Source: Shewanella livingstonensis (GTDB taxonomy: Bacteria; Pseudomonadota; Gammaproteobacteria; Enterobacterales; Shewanellaceae). Taken from it: a stretch of 64,000 nt of DNA. The stretch spans positions 3,420,001 through 3,484,000 of the forward strand of contig NZ_CP034015.1 of assembly GCF_003855395.1 (NCBI RefSeq), written 5' to 3'. Below are positions 7,088-16,633 of the stretch, piece after piece. Below the pieces are notes generated by a model. It worked only from the letters and a program-made list of their open reading frames with translations, was not told where the DNA came from and did not search any database. The stretch's first letter is position 1. The number at the start of each line of letters is the position of its first letter. A program made the translations under genes and the position numbers.

Positions 7088-9727
7088 ATGACTCACCCTC
7101 TTTGGGCATTTATGCCTACTCGTTATCAACATAAACTGAATAAAACCCATGCTGCATTGCTTGCGATTGGTTTATTGAGCGTCACTCCGAGCGCATTTGC
7201 GGCGCATCCAGACATTACCCCACAAATGTTACATGCATTACGCACTTTGCCAGACAGTGAAAAGCTGCGTATTGGCGATAGGATCAGTAACGTTGACGAT
7301 GAAATAAACCGTTTATTACCACAGCTCACACTGGCTGAAAAAGTGTCCTTGGTGCACGCTGCGGGTAAGTTTCATATCCCAGCGATTGAGCGCTTAGGCA
7401 TACATGAAATGTGGATGTCTGACGGTCCACACGGGGTTCGTTATGAAATAGAGCGTGACTCTTGGGCACCTGCGGGCTGGACTAACGACTATTCTACCTA
7501 CCTACCACCACTCACGGCTGTTGCGGCAAGTTGGGACCCTAATATGGCGCGCCTACACGGCAATGTATTAGGCGCAGAAGCACGCCATCGTAATAAAGAC
7601 CTTATTCTTGGCCCTGGGGTTAACCTCGCAAGGTTGCCTTTATATGGGCGCAACTTTGAATACATGGGTGAAGATCCATTTTTAGCCGCCCGTTTAGTGG
7701 TGCCAGAAGTAATAGCGATTCAAGCTAATGATGTTGGCGCAACGGTAAAACATTACGCCTTAAACACTCAGGAACTAAATCGTACTGGGGTAAACGCCAA
7801 ACCAGATGAACGCACCTTGCGAGAAGTGTATTTACCTGCCTTTGAGGCTGCGGTAAAACAAGCCAATGTACATGCCATTATGGGCGCATATAACGAGTTT
7901 CGCGGCACCAACGCCAACCAAAGTGCTCATCTCATTAATACAATTTTAAAAGGTGAATGGGGTTATCAAGGCGTGTTATTAACCGACTGGAATGTTGACA
8001 TCAACACCTATGACGCGGCAATGAATGGCCTTGATATTGAAATGGGTACTGATGTCGCTGAGTTTGACGATTACTTTTTAGCTAAACCATTATTGGACAT
8101 GATTAACGCAGGCAAAGTACCAGTCGCGGTTTTAGATGACAAAGTCCGCCGTATTTTACGGGTACAACTCAGTATCGGCATGATGGATAAACAGCGTTTA
8201 TCGGGTCAGCGTAATACTCAAGCACATCGTGATGATGCCAAAACCATTGCCGCTAACGGTATCGTGCTATTAAAGAATGACACTAAAACGCTGCCGCTTA
8301 ATTCTAATAAGCTCAAAAACTTACTGGTATTAGGCCCTAATGCCGATAAGCGTCATGGTTTTGGCGGCGGCTCATCAGAAGTTAAAGCTTTATATGAAAT
8401 TAGCCCGCTTGATGGCTTAAAAGCCAAACTCGGTGACAAGGTCGACATTACCTTTATGCGCCCAGCCAGCAGCGAGTTTATGCCTATTCCTAATGACTAT
8501 CTCACCACACGTCATTGGACCGGCACCCCGTCGTGGCAAATTAACTACTATCGTGATAATGACATGCAACAACTTGCCAGCGAATCATGGATTGCCGATC
8601 CGCAATTTGATGCTAAAGGCCAAAACCAATTTGTTGAAATTAAAGCCAACCTTAAGCCTATCGAAACTGGCAGCCACAGCTTTAACATTAAAGCCGATGG
8701 TAAAGTGGCGTTATACATCAATGACCGACCACTGCTAAACACGACTGCAGCAAACTCAGATAAGGTCATTACCCAGGCCGTTAAGTTAACTGCGGGCGAA
8801 ACCTATGCCATTAGCCTGCGTTATCAAGGCGACAAACAAGCCACATTGGGCTGGGAAACACCCAACAGTTTACACAATAGCGAACAAGAATATTTAGCCG
8901 CGGCCAAAAAAGCTGATGCAGTCATTTACTTTGGCGGTTTAAGCCATGCTGACGATCGTGAATCGATTGACCGTCCCGACATGGTGTTACCCGGCCAGCA
9001 AGATGAAGTCATCGCTAAACTGCTTAACACCAACCCAAACACAGTCGTGTTTATGCTTGGTGGCTCAGCGGTTGAAATGCCGTGGGCTGATAATGCCAAC
9101 ACCATAGCTTGGGGTTGGTATGGCGGTATGGAAGCCGGTAATGCTTATGCCGACATGTTATTTGGCGATACCAATCCAAGCGGTAAAATGCCCATAACCT
9201 TACCGAAAAAACTCACCGACACTGCGCCAATCGCCTTAAATGACTATAACGAAACCGAGTCGTTGTATTCTGAAGGGGTATTTATTGGTTACCGCTGGTT
9301 TGAGCAACAAAAAATTAAGCCTTTGTTTGCCTTTGGCCATGGCTTGTCATACAGCAAATTTAGCTACCATAACATTAAACTTTCAAGTGCGAGTATTGCA
9401 GGCGATGACACCATTACAGTCAAGGTTGATATTACCAACACCAGTAAAGTGGACGGTGCTGAAGTCGCCCAGTTGTATTTACACGACGCTAAAGCCAGCG
9501 TACCGCGCCCTGCTAAAGAGCTAAAAGGTTTTGATAAACTGTGGTTAAAAGCCGGCGAAACCCAAACGGCTAGCTTTACCCTCACTCAACGTGATTTATC
9601 ATTTTGGGATGTTAATACCAATGATTGGCTCGCTGAGTCAGGCGAATTTGAAGTGTTTATAGGCTCATCGGTTGCCGATATTCGTTTACGTAAAACCTTT
9701 GACTACCAACATAAAGCCAAACTGTAG
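7088..9727 (+). CDS. Exported GH3 beta-glucosidase-type glycoside hydrolase with PA14 insert
   Basis: 879 aa from the ATG at 7088 (CAGGGA upstream); an earlier in-frame start would lie inside the previous gene. The signal peptide spans ~residues 22-38 (HAALLAIGLLSVTPSAFA, cleavage before AHP), so the enzyme is periplasmic or outer. The GH3 N-terminal domain has MSDGPHGVR, the KHYALN motif and the nucleophile Asp in LLTDWNVD (about residue 300). The second domain is interrupted by a PA14-like carbohydrate-binding insert, roughly residues 475-600, and the C-terminus is a fibronectin-III-like domain (EVAQLYLHD, PAKELKGF). It would release glucose or similar residues from oligosaccharides imported by the adjacent TonB receptor. 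The substrate cannot be fixed from sequence alone. Confidence 0.9.
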   Translation: MTHPLWAFMPTRYQHKLNKTHAALLAIGLLSVTPSAFAAHPDITPQMLHALRTLPDSEKLRIGDRISNVDDEINRLLPQLTLAEKVSLVHAAGKFHIPAIERLGIHEMWMSDGPHGVRYEIERDSWAPAGWTNDYSTYLPPLTAVAASWDPNMARLHGNVLGAEARHRNKDLILGPGVNLARLPLYGRNFEYMGEDPFLAARLVVPEVIAIQANDVGATVKHYALNTQELNRTGVNAKPDERTLREVYLPAFEAAVKQANVHAIMGAYNEFRGTNANQSAHLINTILKGEWGYQGVLLTDWNVDINTYDAAMNGLDIEMGTDVAEFDDYFLAKPLLDMINAGKVPVAVLDDKVRRILRVQLSIGMMDKQRLSGQRNTQAHRDDAKTIAANGIVLLKNDTKTLPLNSNKLKNLLVLGPNADKRHGFGGGSSEVKALYEISPLDGLKAKLGDKVDITFMRPASSEFMPIPNDYLTTRHWTGTPSWQINYYRDNDMQQLASESWIADPQFDAKGQNQFVEIKANLKPIETGSHSFNIKADGKVALYINDRPLLNTTAANSDKVITQAVKLTAGETYAISLRYQGDKQATLGWETPNSLHNSEQEYLAAAKKADAVIYFGGLSHADDRESIDRPDMVLPGQQDEVIAKLLNTNPNTVVFMLGGSAVEMPWADNANTIAWGWYGGMEAGNAYADMLFGDTNPSGKMPITLPKKLTDTAPIALNDYNETESLYSEGVFIGYRWFEQQKIKPLFAFGHGLSYSKFSYHNIKLSSASIAGDDTITVKVDITNTSKVDGAEVAQLYLHDAKASVPRPAKELKGFDKLWLKAGETQTASFTLTQRDLSFWDVNTNDWLAESGEFEVFIGSSVADIRLRKTFDYQHKAKL

Positions 9728-9751
9728 CGGTTCATTTTAATCTCTTAAAAC

Positions 9752-9788
9752 CAAAAAATGCCTGCGCCACATCATGTTGGCGCAGGCA
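9752..9788 (-). terminator. Terminator for the DTW gene, possibly shared with GH3
   Basis: A perfect 10-bp arm TGCCTGCGCC pairs with GGCGCAGGCA, and the centre ACAT/ATGT also pairs. On the minus strand it is followed by TTTTTT, giving a canonical terminator for the leftward gene. No T-run follows on the plus strand, so it is a weaker stop for the convergent GH3 operon. Confidence 0.8.
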
Positions 9789-9799
9789 GCACTAAAACA

Positions 9800-10270
9800 T
9801 TAACGTTCAATAAATGTCATCAGCTGCTCGGTTAACCTTGTCGATAATGCGCCTTCACCGGCATTATTAAGCAGTAATGCCACACATTCTGCCGTGCATA
9901 AACCGCCTTCAATTTGATTACGCCTAAGTGGGTATATCGACTTAGGTGGATTCATCAAAGACACTTTAGGTAATCCCGTTAGATAAGGGCTCTGATTAAA
10001 CATTTTGCGTGCTTCTTGCCAAGTGGCATCGATAATCACTAAATATTCATGCGGCGCTAATAACAAGCCAGTCTCTTGCGTGGTTTCATCACCTGGAAAC
10101 ACTAAGCCTACTTTACCCGCTTCAATCGCAGTCAATAATTCAGCATCTGGTTGTTTGCGGTGCCACTCAACCACCCGCGCGCTATCACCTAAAACGTGTT
10201 TAACTAATTGGCCAGTATTATTAGCACGATCCATTTCTCGTGAATGCGTTAACAAAATAATTTTCAACAT
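9800..10270 (-). CDS. DTW-domain protein, likely tRNA-uridine aminocarboxypropyltransferase
   Basis: 156 aa from the ATG at 10270; a GTG 15 bases upstream is possible, and neither has an ideal ribosome site. The D-x-T-W family motif is present as DATWQEARKMF, followed by LPKVSL and a conserved Arg-rich LRRNQIEGGLCTAE segment. DTW proteins (E. coli TapT/YfiP type) transfer the 3-amino-3-carboxypropyl group of S-adenosylmethionine to uridine in tRNA (acp3U). This protein is shorter than the ~230-aa E. coli enzyme and lacks the N-terminal Cys-rich zinc segment, so it belongs to the short branch of the family. Function at a specific tRNA position is inferred. Confidence 0.78.
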   Translation of the reverse strand: MLKIILLTHSREMDRANNTGQLVKHVLGDSARVVEWHRKQPDAELLTAIEAGKVGLVFPGDETTQETGLLLAPHEYLVIIDATWQEARKMFNQSPYLTGLPKVSLMNPPKSIYPLRRNQIEGGLCTAECVALLLNNAGEGALSTRLTEQLMTFIER

Positions 10271-10511
10271 ATTTAACAATAACACCTATAAAATAAACCG
10301 CTTAACGCCGTTATGACATATCGAAATATCAGAGTAATAAAAAATCATAACGCCTATAAACGCTATTAAACCTACTGAAACGACTGCTTACGATAGACCG
10401 ATACATTAACAATATGAAAATACGATATACTCTCGAAAAATCAAGTTAGCGTTGCTACCTAATCGATTATTACTACCCTATTCTGCCATAAACCCGAGTT
10501 GAACTGAGTCA

Positions 10512-11126
10512 ATGATACTACAACAAGTTATTGCATTATTTTTCACTATGTTAATTCTGGCGATCCTGCCTGGTCCAGCGGTGTTTGCCGTAGTATCGAG
10601 GTCGTTTTCAAATGGATTTAAAGATGGTGCTTTAATTACCCTTGGTGTGCTAATGGGTGACTTTATTTATATCCTGCTAGCCTTGTTCGGTTTAGCCGCC
10701 ATTGCTAACGCAATGGGGCCAGCGTTCGAGTTAATAAAATACGCCAGTGCACTGTATTTATGCTGGCTTGGCGTCAGTATGTTGCGGGTAACCGCCAAAG
10801 GCGTTCAATTAGCAACCATACCAAAAGCGAGCCAGTTTAAAAATTTAATCACGGGGCTGCTTATTGCCCTTGGCAACCCAAAAGCCTTGATATTTTACGT
10901 CAGTTTTTTTCCTGCATTTGTGCCAATGGCCCATGTAGACCTTACCGATGTGGTGATCATACTCGCCACTGCAACCTTAGCTTTTGGTTCCGTTAATCTC
11001 ACTTATGCTTATTTGGCATCCAGTGCAAAACAGGTATTTACCTCCCCTAAAGCGGCAACGATAATGAATCGAACTGCAGGCAGTATTATGCTCATAGCAG
11101 GCATACTGATTGCCATAAATATATAG
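10512..11126 (+). CDS. LysE-family amino-acid exporter
   Basis: 204 aa with about six hydrophobic segments and the family's first-helix signature LAILPGPAVFAVVSRSF, followed by GFKDGALITLGVLMGD and GNPKALIFYVSFFP. LysE/RhtB proteins export amino acids or derivatives across the inner membrane. It begins a two-gene unit with the flavin oxidoreductase, whose start is 9 bp after this stop. The 240-bp region upstream is divergent with the DTW gene; it includes a TATACT hexamer (10426-10431), but no well-spaced -35 could be assigned. The substrate is unknown. Confidence 0.85.
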   Translation: MILQQVIALFFTMLILAILPGPAVFAVVSRSFSNGFKDGALITLGVLMGDFIYILLALFGLAAIANAMGPAFELIKYASALYLCWLGVSMLRVTAKGVQLATIPKASQFKNLITGLLIALGNPKALIFYVSFFPAFVPMAHVDLTDVVIILATATLAFGSVNLTYAYLASSAKQVFTSPKAATIMNRTAGSIMLIAGILIAINI

Positions 11127-11135
11127 GATGTTGCA

Positions 11136-12140
11136 ATGACCGCGTTACGTTTTACTCCGTTAACCTTAACAAGTGGCCTCACCTTAAAAAACCGTCTTGT
11201 AGTGCCACCAATGGCATCGCAAACCGCAGATAGTGATGGATTAGCAACTGAAAAAACCTTTAGCCATTATCAAAACCTAGCCCAATCTGGTGCTGGCCTG
11301 GTGATGGTAGAGTACAGCCATATCAATCTTGCGGGTCGCAGCGAAACCAATCAACTTGGTGCACATGATGATGCTTGCTTGCCAGGCTTAACTCACATTG
11401 CCAAGCTGTTGCATCAAATGGATGTTAAAACGGGCTTACAGATCACCCATTGTGGCGGTAAAGACAGTGCCGGTATTAGCAGCGATATCATGGGGCCTTC
11501 TGGTATTACGGTACCGGCATACGATCGCGTATTACCGACACCAAGAACCATGACGGTAAATGATATAAACCAATGGCAGCAAGATTTTGTGAGTGCGGCC
11601 ATTCGTGCCGATAAAGCCGGATTTGATTTAGTGGAAATTCACTGTGCCCATGGTTACGGCATTAATCAGTGGTTATCGCCGCTGACCAATCAACGCCAAG
11701 ACCAATACGGCGGCAGTGTTGAAAATCGCGCCAGAATACTGCTGGAGATTATAAGTAAAATAAAGCAAGCCGCGCCAAGATTAACGGTCATGACCCGCAT
11801 TCCCGGTCAAGATGGTTACCCTGGCGGTTTATCTCATGCAGATATGGCGCAAATGAGCCAATGGCTAGTGGATGCTGGCGTTGAAATACTCAATGTGTCT
11901 TCAGGTATTGGCGGCTGGAATCGCCCTAAAGATAAACGCGGCGAAGGCTTTTTAGTGGAAGATGCCGCGCCGTTAACCGGTAAAACTGCGGCTGCAGTGA
12001 TTGGTGTTGGCGGCATTGAAACTATTGATTACATTGAAACCATTTTAGCCACTAAGCAAGTCGATTTAGTGGCAGTTGGCCGAGCCATTTTGGCCGGACC
12101 AAGTGATTTTGCAACCAGAGTGATGGCTCAACCTAAATAA
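11136..12140 (+). CDS. NADH:flavin oxidoreductase, old yellow enzyme family
   Basis: 334 aa with an FMN-binding TIM barrel of the OYE/YqjM type: the N-terminal LKNRLVVPPMA strand, HYQNLAQSGAGLVMVEYSHI, the substrate-contacting ITHCGGKDSAG, then IHCAHGYGINQWLSPLTNQRQDQYGGS and the C-terminal phosphate-binding VGVGGIET..AVGRAIL. Such enzymes reduce alpha,beta-unsaturated carbonyls or related electrophiles using NAD(P)H. The start has AGGATG eight bases upstream. Translational proximity to the LysE-type exporter implies co-expression, perhaps for detoxification, though that is only inferred. A strong terminator follows. Confidence 0.87.
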   Translation: MTALRFTPLTLTSGLTLKNRLVVPPMASQTADSDGLATEKTFSHYQNLAQSGAGLVMVEYSHINLAGRSETNQLGAHDDACLPGLTHIAKLLHQMDVKTGLQITHCGGKDSAGISSDIMGPSGITVPAYDRVLPTPRTMTVNDINQWQQDFVSAAIRADKAGFDLVEIHCAHGYGINQWLSPLTNQRQDQYGGSVENRARILLEIISKIKQAAPRLTVMTRIPGQDGYPGGLSHADMAQMSQWLVDAGVEILNVSSGIGGWNRPKDKRGEGFLVEDAAPLTGKTAAAVIGVGGIETIDYIETILATKQVDLVAVGRAILAGPSDFATRVMAQPK

Positions 12141-12228
12141 TGCTATAACGTCAGCAATAGCTCACGCTAGAAGATGCTCTAGAGCCTGATCTTAAGTGTT
12201 GAATCTTAAGAGTAAAGTGTTAAGTACT

Positions 12229-12271
12229 AAAAAAGCCCCTCAATAACGCGTTGTTGAGGGGGGCTTTTTTT
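12229..12271. terminator. Bidirectional Rho-independent terminator between the flavin oxidoreductase gene and mdoH
   Basis: AAAAAAGCCCCTCAATAACG folds on CGTTGTTGAGGGGGGC followed by TTTTTTT. The A-run on the other arm gives a T-run for the minus strand, so it serves both convergent units. Confidence 0.92.
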
Positions 12272-12300
12272 GTACTGGTTGCAAAGACGAGTGATAGAAA

Positions 12301-14424
12301 TTAATGACCGATTGTTTTCAATTTCTGTAGATAATCTGCATTGCTTAATAATGCTATTACCTCTGCGGGTTCTAACCATGATTCTAATTGCGGTAAGCTT
12401 TCAGCATGGTTTAATTTCCATTCAGCAATAATTCTCGGGGCATAAAACGTCGGTTTTTGCTCACCTAAGTCTGGTAACTGAGCAAGGTGCCATTTAAGTA
12501 ATAAAGGATTATTAACCAGCCGACTGAACGGATGCAAGTGTTGTAGATGGGGCAAATTAGCTAGCTTTGTTTTTAATTCTACCAAAATGTTAACTGGTTT
12601 TTTTTCTTCAGGCGCTCGCAGTAATCCGACTGTTTTAATCCATTTAGTTCGCCGTGCGCCGCCGCTTAACCACGACAAAGGGATCGATAGCATCAACCCT
12701 ATCGTAATCGGTAATAACCAGTAAAACAGCTCTTTACTCAGCAGCAGTGCGATCAATGCAAGCGCAACCCCAAATACGGTATGACCAAGGTGAGCACGCA
12801 TCACTGACATCCAGCTTAATGCACCATCGTCTCGAGATTGCGGCATCCAGCCACTGTCTTTGCCTCGAAATATAGACAACACCACGCCAAACTGCGACAC
12901 CATCAGAATGGGTGCATACAGAGCAGACATGATCATTTCCAACAAGGTACTCAGAGTTAACAGTATTGGCCCGCCAAATCGTAAACACCGCGGAATATTA
13001 ATCAAGGCAGCAAACCAGCCAAATGCTTTCGGTGCCAGCACAATGGCCATTGACACCACAAACAGACTTAACGCGCGTTCAGAATCAAACACTGGCCAGG
13101 TTGGAAACAGCGATGGATTAGCAAAATACTCCGGACGTATAAATGCAGCTTGAACCGCAATAGCAAGCCCGACCATAATCAGGGCTAACCAAAAAATGGC
13201 GCTCAGGTAAGACATTACCCCAGACAAAAGATGCAACCGCGTCGGCAATGAAAAACCGCGAGCAAACATAAATGCTGAATGCTGTAAATTACCCTGACAC
13301 CAGCGTCGGTCACGGATCATCACATCAATTAACGATGGTGGAGCTTCTTCAAATGAAGCCTCAATATCGGTATCAAAACGCACTCCCCAACCTGCACGAC
13401 GCAGTAACGCAGCTTCAATAAAGTCATGACTTAATACATGGCCGCCAAAAGGGGCTTTACCGGACAGAATAGGCAGATGACATGACTCAGCAAATGCTCT
13501 GGTTCGAATAATGGCATTGTGGCCCCAAAAGTTTGATGACAAACCATGCCAAGCCGACAAACCCTCCGCATAAATAGGACCAAAGCATTGATTGGCAAAC
13601 TGTTGCAAACGGCTGTAAAGCGTATTGGCAAACACCAATGTCGGTAAGGTTTGAATAAGACCGACGCCAGGTGCGCCAGCTAAACGACGTGATAATGTCA
13701 CCATCGACTTTGCACTCATGATGCTGTCCGCATCAAGTACTATCATTGCCTCATAATCACCGCCCCAACGCTGAACCCAGTCGCCGATATTACCGGCTTT
13801 TCGTTCACTATTTTGATGACGACGACGGTAATAAACCGGACACTGTGGTTGGCTGTTGTTGATAAGATCCACAAAAGTCTGTTCCTCAGCAATCCATGCA
13901 TCAGCTCGATTAGTGTCACTGAGAATAAAGAAAGCATATTTACCCGCTGCGGTAGCGATTAAATCTGCACTCATCGCCTCTATTGTGGCCCGAATTCGCA
14001 GTGGATCTTCATTGTAAATCGGTAGCAATACCGCCGTTTTGAAATCGGGTTCTGTCTCATTCTCTTTAATTAAACGCGGCTTTAGATGCAACAGAAAACC
14101 CAATAGTGCCTGTGAAAAAGCAAAAGTAACCCACAGAAAGTTAACGCTAAACAACACCAAAAAAACCATTTGCAAACTGGTAATAGCATTGGTGTTAAGC
14201 ACCAAATACATTTCTCTTATGCCATAAGTTGATAAGCCTGCTGTAACCATAAATACAAATAACTGTGCAACAAATGTGCGCAGCGTAAACCACACAGTTT
14301 GTTGATTCGGAGTTAATCTATGACCCGGTTCAGAAACCTCATGGCGATGCATTAACAGTGGCGATTCGTCAGGCAATGCACGTTCACCATAGTCAGTATC
14401 GGGAGGATTATCATTTGCTATCAT
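12301..14424 (-). CDS. mdoH: Glucans biosynthesis glucosyltransferase H
   Basis: Inner-membrane GT2-family glucosyltransferase that builds the beta-1,2-linked backbone of osmoregulated periplasmic glucans from UDP-glucose and passes it across the membrane. 707 aa from the ATG at 14424, which overlaps the mdoG stop as ATGA, indicating translational coupling. Visible motifs: the nucleotide-sugar site VLLPIYNEDP, the D-x-D in VLDADSIMS, the catalytic acid region SHDFIEAALLRRAGWG, and R-D-R-R-W-C-Q-G-N standing for QxxRW. Several transmembrane helices flank the catalytic loop. It is shorter than the 847-aa E. coli OpgH, mainly in the N-terminal cytoplasmic part. Usual synonym opgH. Confidence 0.94.
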   Translation of the reverse strand: MIANDNPPDTDYGERALPDESPLLMHRHEVSEPGHRLTPNQQTVWFTLRTFVAQLFVFMVTAGLSTYGIREMYLVLNTNAITSLQMVFLVLFSVNFLWVTFAFSQALLGFLLHLKPRLIKENETEPDFKTAVLLPIYNEDPLRIRATIEAMSADLIATAAGKYAFFILSDTNRADAWIAEEQTFVDLINNSQPQCPVYYRRRHQNSERKAGNIGDWVQRWGGDYEAMIVLDADSIMSAKSMVTLSRRLAGAPGVGLIQTLPTLVFANTLYSRLQQFANQCFGPIYAEGLSAWHGLSSNFWGHNAIIRTRAFAESCHLPILSGKAPFGGHVLSHDFIEAALLRRAGWGVRFDTDIEASFEEAPPSLIDVMIRDRRWCQGNLQHSAFMFARGFSLPTRLHLLSGVMSYLSAIFWLALIMVGLAIAVQAAFIRPEYFANPSLFPTWPVFDSERALSLFVVSMAIVLAPKAFGWFAALINIPRCLRFGGPILLTLSTLLEMIMSALYAPILMVSQFGVVLSIFRGKDSGWMPQSRDDGALSWMSVMRAHLGHTVFGVALALIALLLSKELFYWLLPITIGLMLSIPLSWLSGGARRTKWIKTVGLLRAPEEKKPVNILVELKTKLANLPHLQHLHPFSRLVNNPLLLKWHLAQLPDLGEQKPTFYAPRIIAEWKLNHAESLPQLESWLEPAEVIALLSNADYLQKLKTIGH

Positions 14425-16013
14425 AAAGGCCAGTCCTCTGCAGTAAAGCGATACAGCCATGTCATACCAAGCGGTTTATCTTTGTTACTTAGCTGTACAC
14501 GTAATTCAGCAACCTCTGCATCTTGCGGATCAAACGTGATAAAAACTCTGGCACCATCAACACTGGGATTAGACTCAATACGTGATTCTAAAATAGCGCC
14601 ACTGCTGATACTGGCATCGACACGAATATGACTGACATCGTGGGCATTAATGTGACTGTAATCGATAACGATCTCATTTTTATCTGTCGATAATTTACGA
14701 CCACCAGCAGTTCGAACCACTTTTACTTTGCCTTCGGTTTTAGGGATCTGGTCCACCCAGGTCAATTGGTATGAGTAAGTGAATAGCTGACCTTTTTTCA
14801 AGCCTTGGTCAGGCTTCCAATAGGCAACAATATTGTCATTGGCTTCAGAATCTGATGGGATCTCAACCAGCTCGACTCTACCTTTACCCCAATCACCTGT
14901 TGGTTCAACCCAAGCCGATGGACGAAGATGATAATTGGCTTCAAGATCTTGATAGTAATCTAATTTCCGATGAGGTTGCATCAAACCAAACCCTTTAGGA
15001 TTCTCATCCATAAAAGAACTCACCTGTAATCCACGAGGATTATTCAGTGGCCGCCAAATTTTTTCACCATTGCCTTTTTCCATTAGCAGGCCTTCAGAGT
15101 CATGCACCGCAGGACGGTAATCGGCAGTATCAGCGCGATCTATGCCACCATGCATAAACATTGATGTTAACGGTGCAAGACCCACATTCTTAACATCCTG
15201 CCTTGGAAAAAGCTTAACATCGACGCCCATTCGGGTCGGATCGCCAGGATAAATAGCAAAACGATAGGCTCCCGTTACACTCACACTGTCAAGCAGCGCA
15301 TGAACCACAATCGCCTTTTGATGGCTGGATGGACGTTCAATCCAAAACTTTTTAAACAGCGGATATTCTTCGCCTTTAGGATCGGCAACATTGATGGCAA
15401 GTCCACGAGTAGATAAACCATACGCTTGCCCTTTAGATACCCCGCGAAAATAACTGGCTCCCTGAAACACGAGGAACTCATCTTTATAGTCATCGCGATT
15501 AATTGGATAATGCAGACGAAAGCCAGCATATTTACCGACTTGTTCTAATATTTTGCCAATGGATTCATTTGGCACTTTAAATGATGATTCAGAGACGTTA
15601 ACCGGAAATGATTTACCATTCTCGACCACATCAATATCAACTAACTGTTTGTAGATATACCCAGGTGCAAATAGTTGTATAGAAAAGGGCGTAGGTGCAT
15701 TACCCCAAATAGCGGCATCTTGTTGGAAATTAATTTGGCGATAGGTTGAATAGTCTATTTTAGTCAGTGCTTCGGGCGCTTGTTTGGGTTCAACAAAAGG
15801 CTTAAGGGACAGTTTTCGAGCAACCTCTACTACTGTGTCGTTGGAGAACGCCTTAACATCAGTATGGGGTGCGGTTGTTTGCGCATAAAGAACATTGGTC
15901 CATGAGACTAATAGCAACGAGACCATAAGGTTGAGCAAACCTTTGACGGAGAGTCGAGCATCAAGCTTTTGTTTAACGGGGGAATAGCACAGCATAGTAA
16001 AAGTCCTTAGCAT
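14421..16013 (-). CDS. mdoG: Periplasmic glucans biosynthesis protein G
   Basis: 530 aa from the ATG at 16013, chosen because AAGGAG lies seven bases upstream; the in-frame start at 16052 has no such site. A signal peptide spans about residues 22-45 (GLLNLMVSLLLVSWTNVLYAQ). The mature protein is the two-domain beta-sandwich MdoG/MdoD type (E. coli MdoG 511 aa), with conserved blocks FWIERPSSHQKAIVVHALLD, MFMHGGIDRADTADYRPAVHDSEGL and PRGLQVSSF. It is required for periplasmic glucan branching and backbone release. It is first in a two-gene operon with mdoH. Regulation by osmolarity is expected for the family but no specific site was recognised. Confidence 0.94.
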   Translation of the reverse strand: MLRTFTMLCYSPVKQKLDARLSVKGLLNLMVSLLLVSWTNVLYAQTTAPHTDVKAFSNDTVVEVARKLSLKPFVEPKQAPEALTKIDYSTYRQINFQQDAAIWGNAPTPFSIQLFAPGYIYKQLVDIDVVENGKSFPVNVSESSFKVPNESIGKILEQVGKYAGFRLHYPINRDDYKDEFLVFQGASYFRGVSKGQAYGLSTRGLAINVADPKGEEYPLFKKFWIERPSSHQKAIVVHALLDSVSVTGAYRFAIYPGDPTRMGVDVKLFPRQDVKNVGLAPLTSMFMHGGIDRADTADYRPAVHDSEGLLMEKGNGEKIWRPLNNPRGLQVSSFMDENPKGFGLMQPHRKLDYYQDLEANYHLRPSAWVEPTGDWGKGRVELVEIPSDSEANDNIVAYWKPDQGLKKGQLFTYSYQLTWVDQIPKTEGKVKVVRTAGGRKLSTDKNEIVIDYSHINAHDVSHIRVDASISSGAILESRIESNPSVDGARVFITFDPQDAEVAELRVQLSNKDKPLGMTWLYRFTAEDWPL

Positions 16014-16633
16014 ATTAAAACTCCTTATTAAAAATTCGCAAAATAGCTCCACAACATCGTATCAATAACGGTTCTGAATGACTGAGGTTAATCAAAGATA
16101 ATGTTAATCTAATATCATCAAAATAGACTTAGTTTACACAGTACTTATTACTATAATCCTAACGTCTGTTTTTTTAGAAATAAATTACAAGTAGCTTGAA
16201 TACAACGGGTTTACTTAGTTTTACCAGAAAAACATAACCGTTGTGAGTAATTTGCCTAAAACATGAATCATCTTTAATACTCAACCGGCATTGGGTTGAA
16301 AAACGCCGCCAATATATCAGCCTATTATGGCTATTATTTTAAGCTTGTTGCTCGGCACATAAACTCAACGATGATTAATGTGTCCTAGGTAAGTGAGCTG
16401 AAGTAACAATATTGGTAGGCTAAGAGTAAAAGATTTTAAATGGCAACATTGGCAGTGAGTAGCTTGACTCGCCGATGGCTAAATCATTGGCAAGGTGAAT
16501 GGCAAAATAAGTCATCATTAAGTGAAGCTGGGTTATTTAGCTATTTGTATAGCGAGTTTTGAATCTTAGTTAACGCCATATTTGTTTCAACTAGACTTAC
16601 CGTTGATAACGGCACCAGCAAAATAGCTTATTT
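16014..16633. other. 620-bp intergenic region upstream of mdoG
   Basis: A+T-rich region between the mdoG start and the end of the small gene at 16634. It must hold the leftward mdoGH promoter, but I cannot choose one hexamer pair with confidence. It also holds a small inverted repeat (TCAACC/GGTTGA, 16281-16299) and a 40-codon plus-strand ORF described separately. Nothing else convincing is seen. Confidence 0.5.
16440..16562 (+). CDS. Possible small ORF, 40 aa
   Basis: ATG at 16440 to TGA at 16562 encodes a 40-residue peptide beginning MATLAVSSLTRRWLNHW and ending GLFSYLYSEF. The composition (Trp-rich, balanced charge) looks more protein-like than a random frame. There is only a weak purine stretch before the ATG and no homologue is known to me. 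It could be a genuine small gene, the remnant of a larger decayed one, or chance. It lies alone in the mdoG upstream region. Confidence 0.25.
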   Translation: MATLAVSSLTRRWLNHWQGEWQNKSSLSEAGLFSYLYSEF

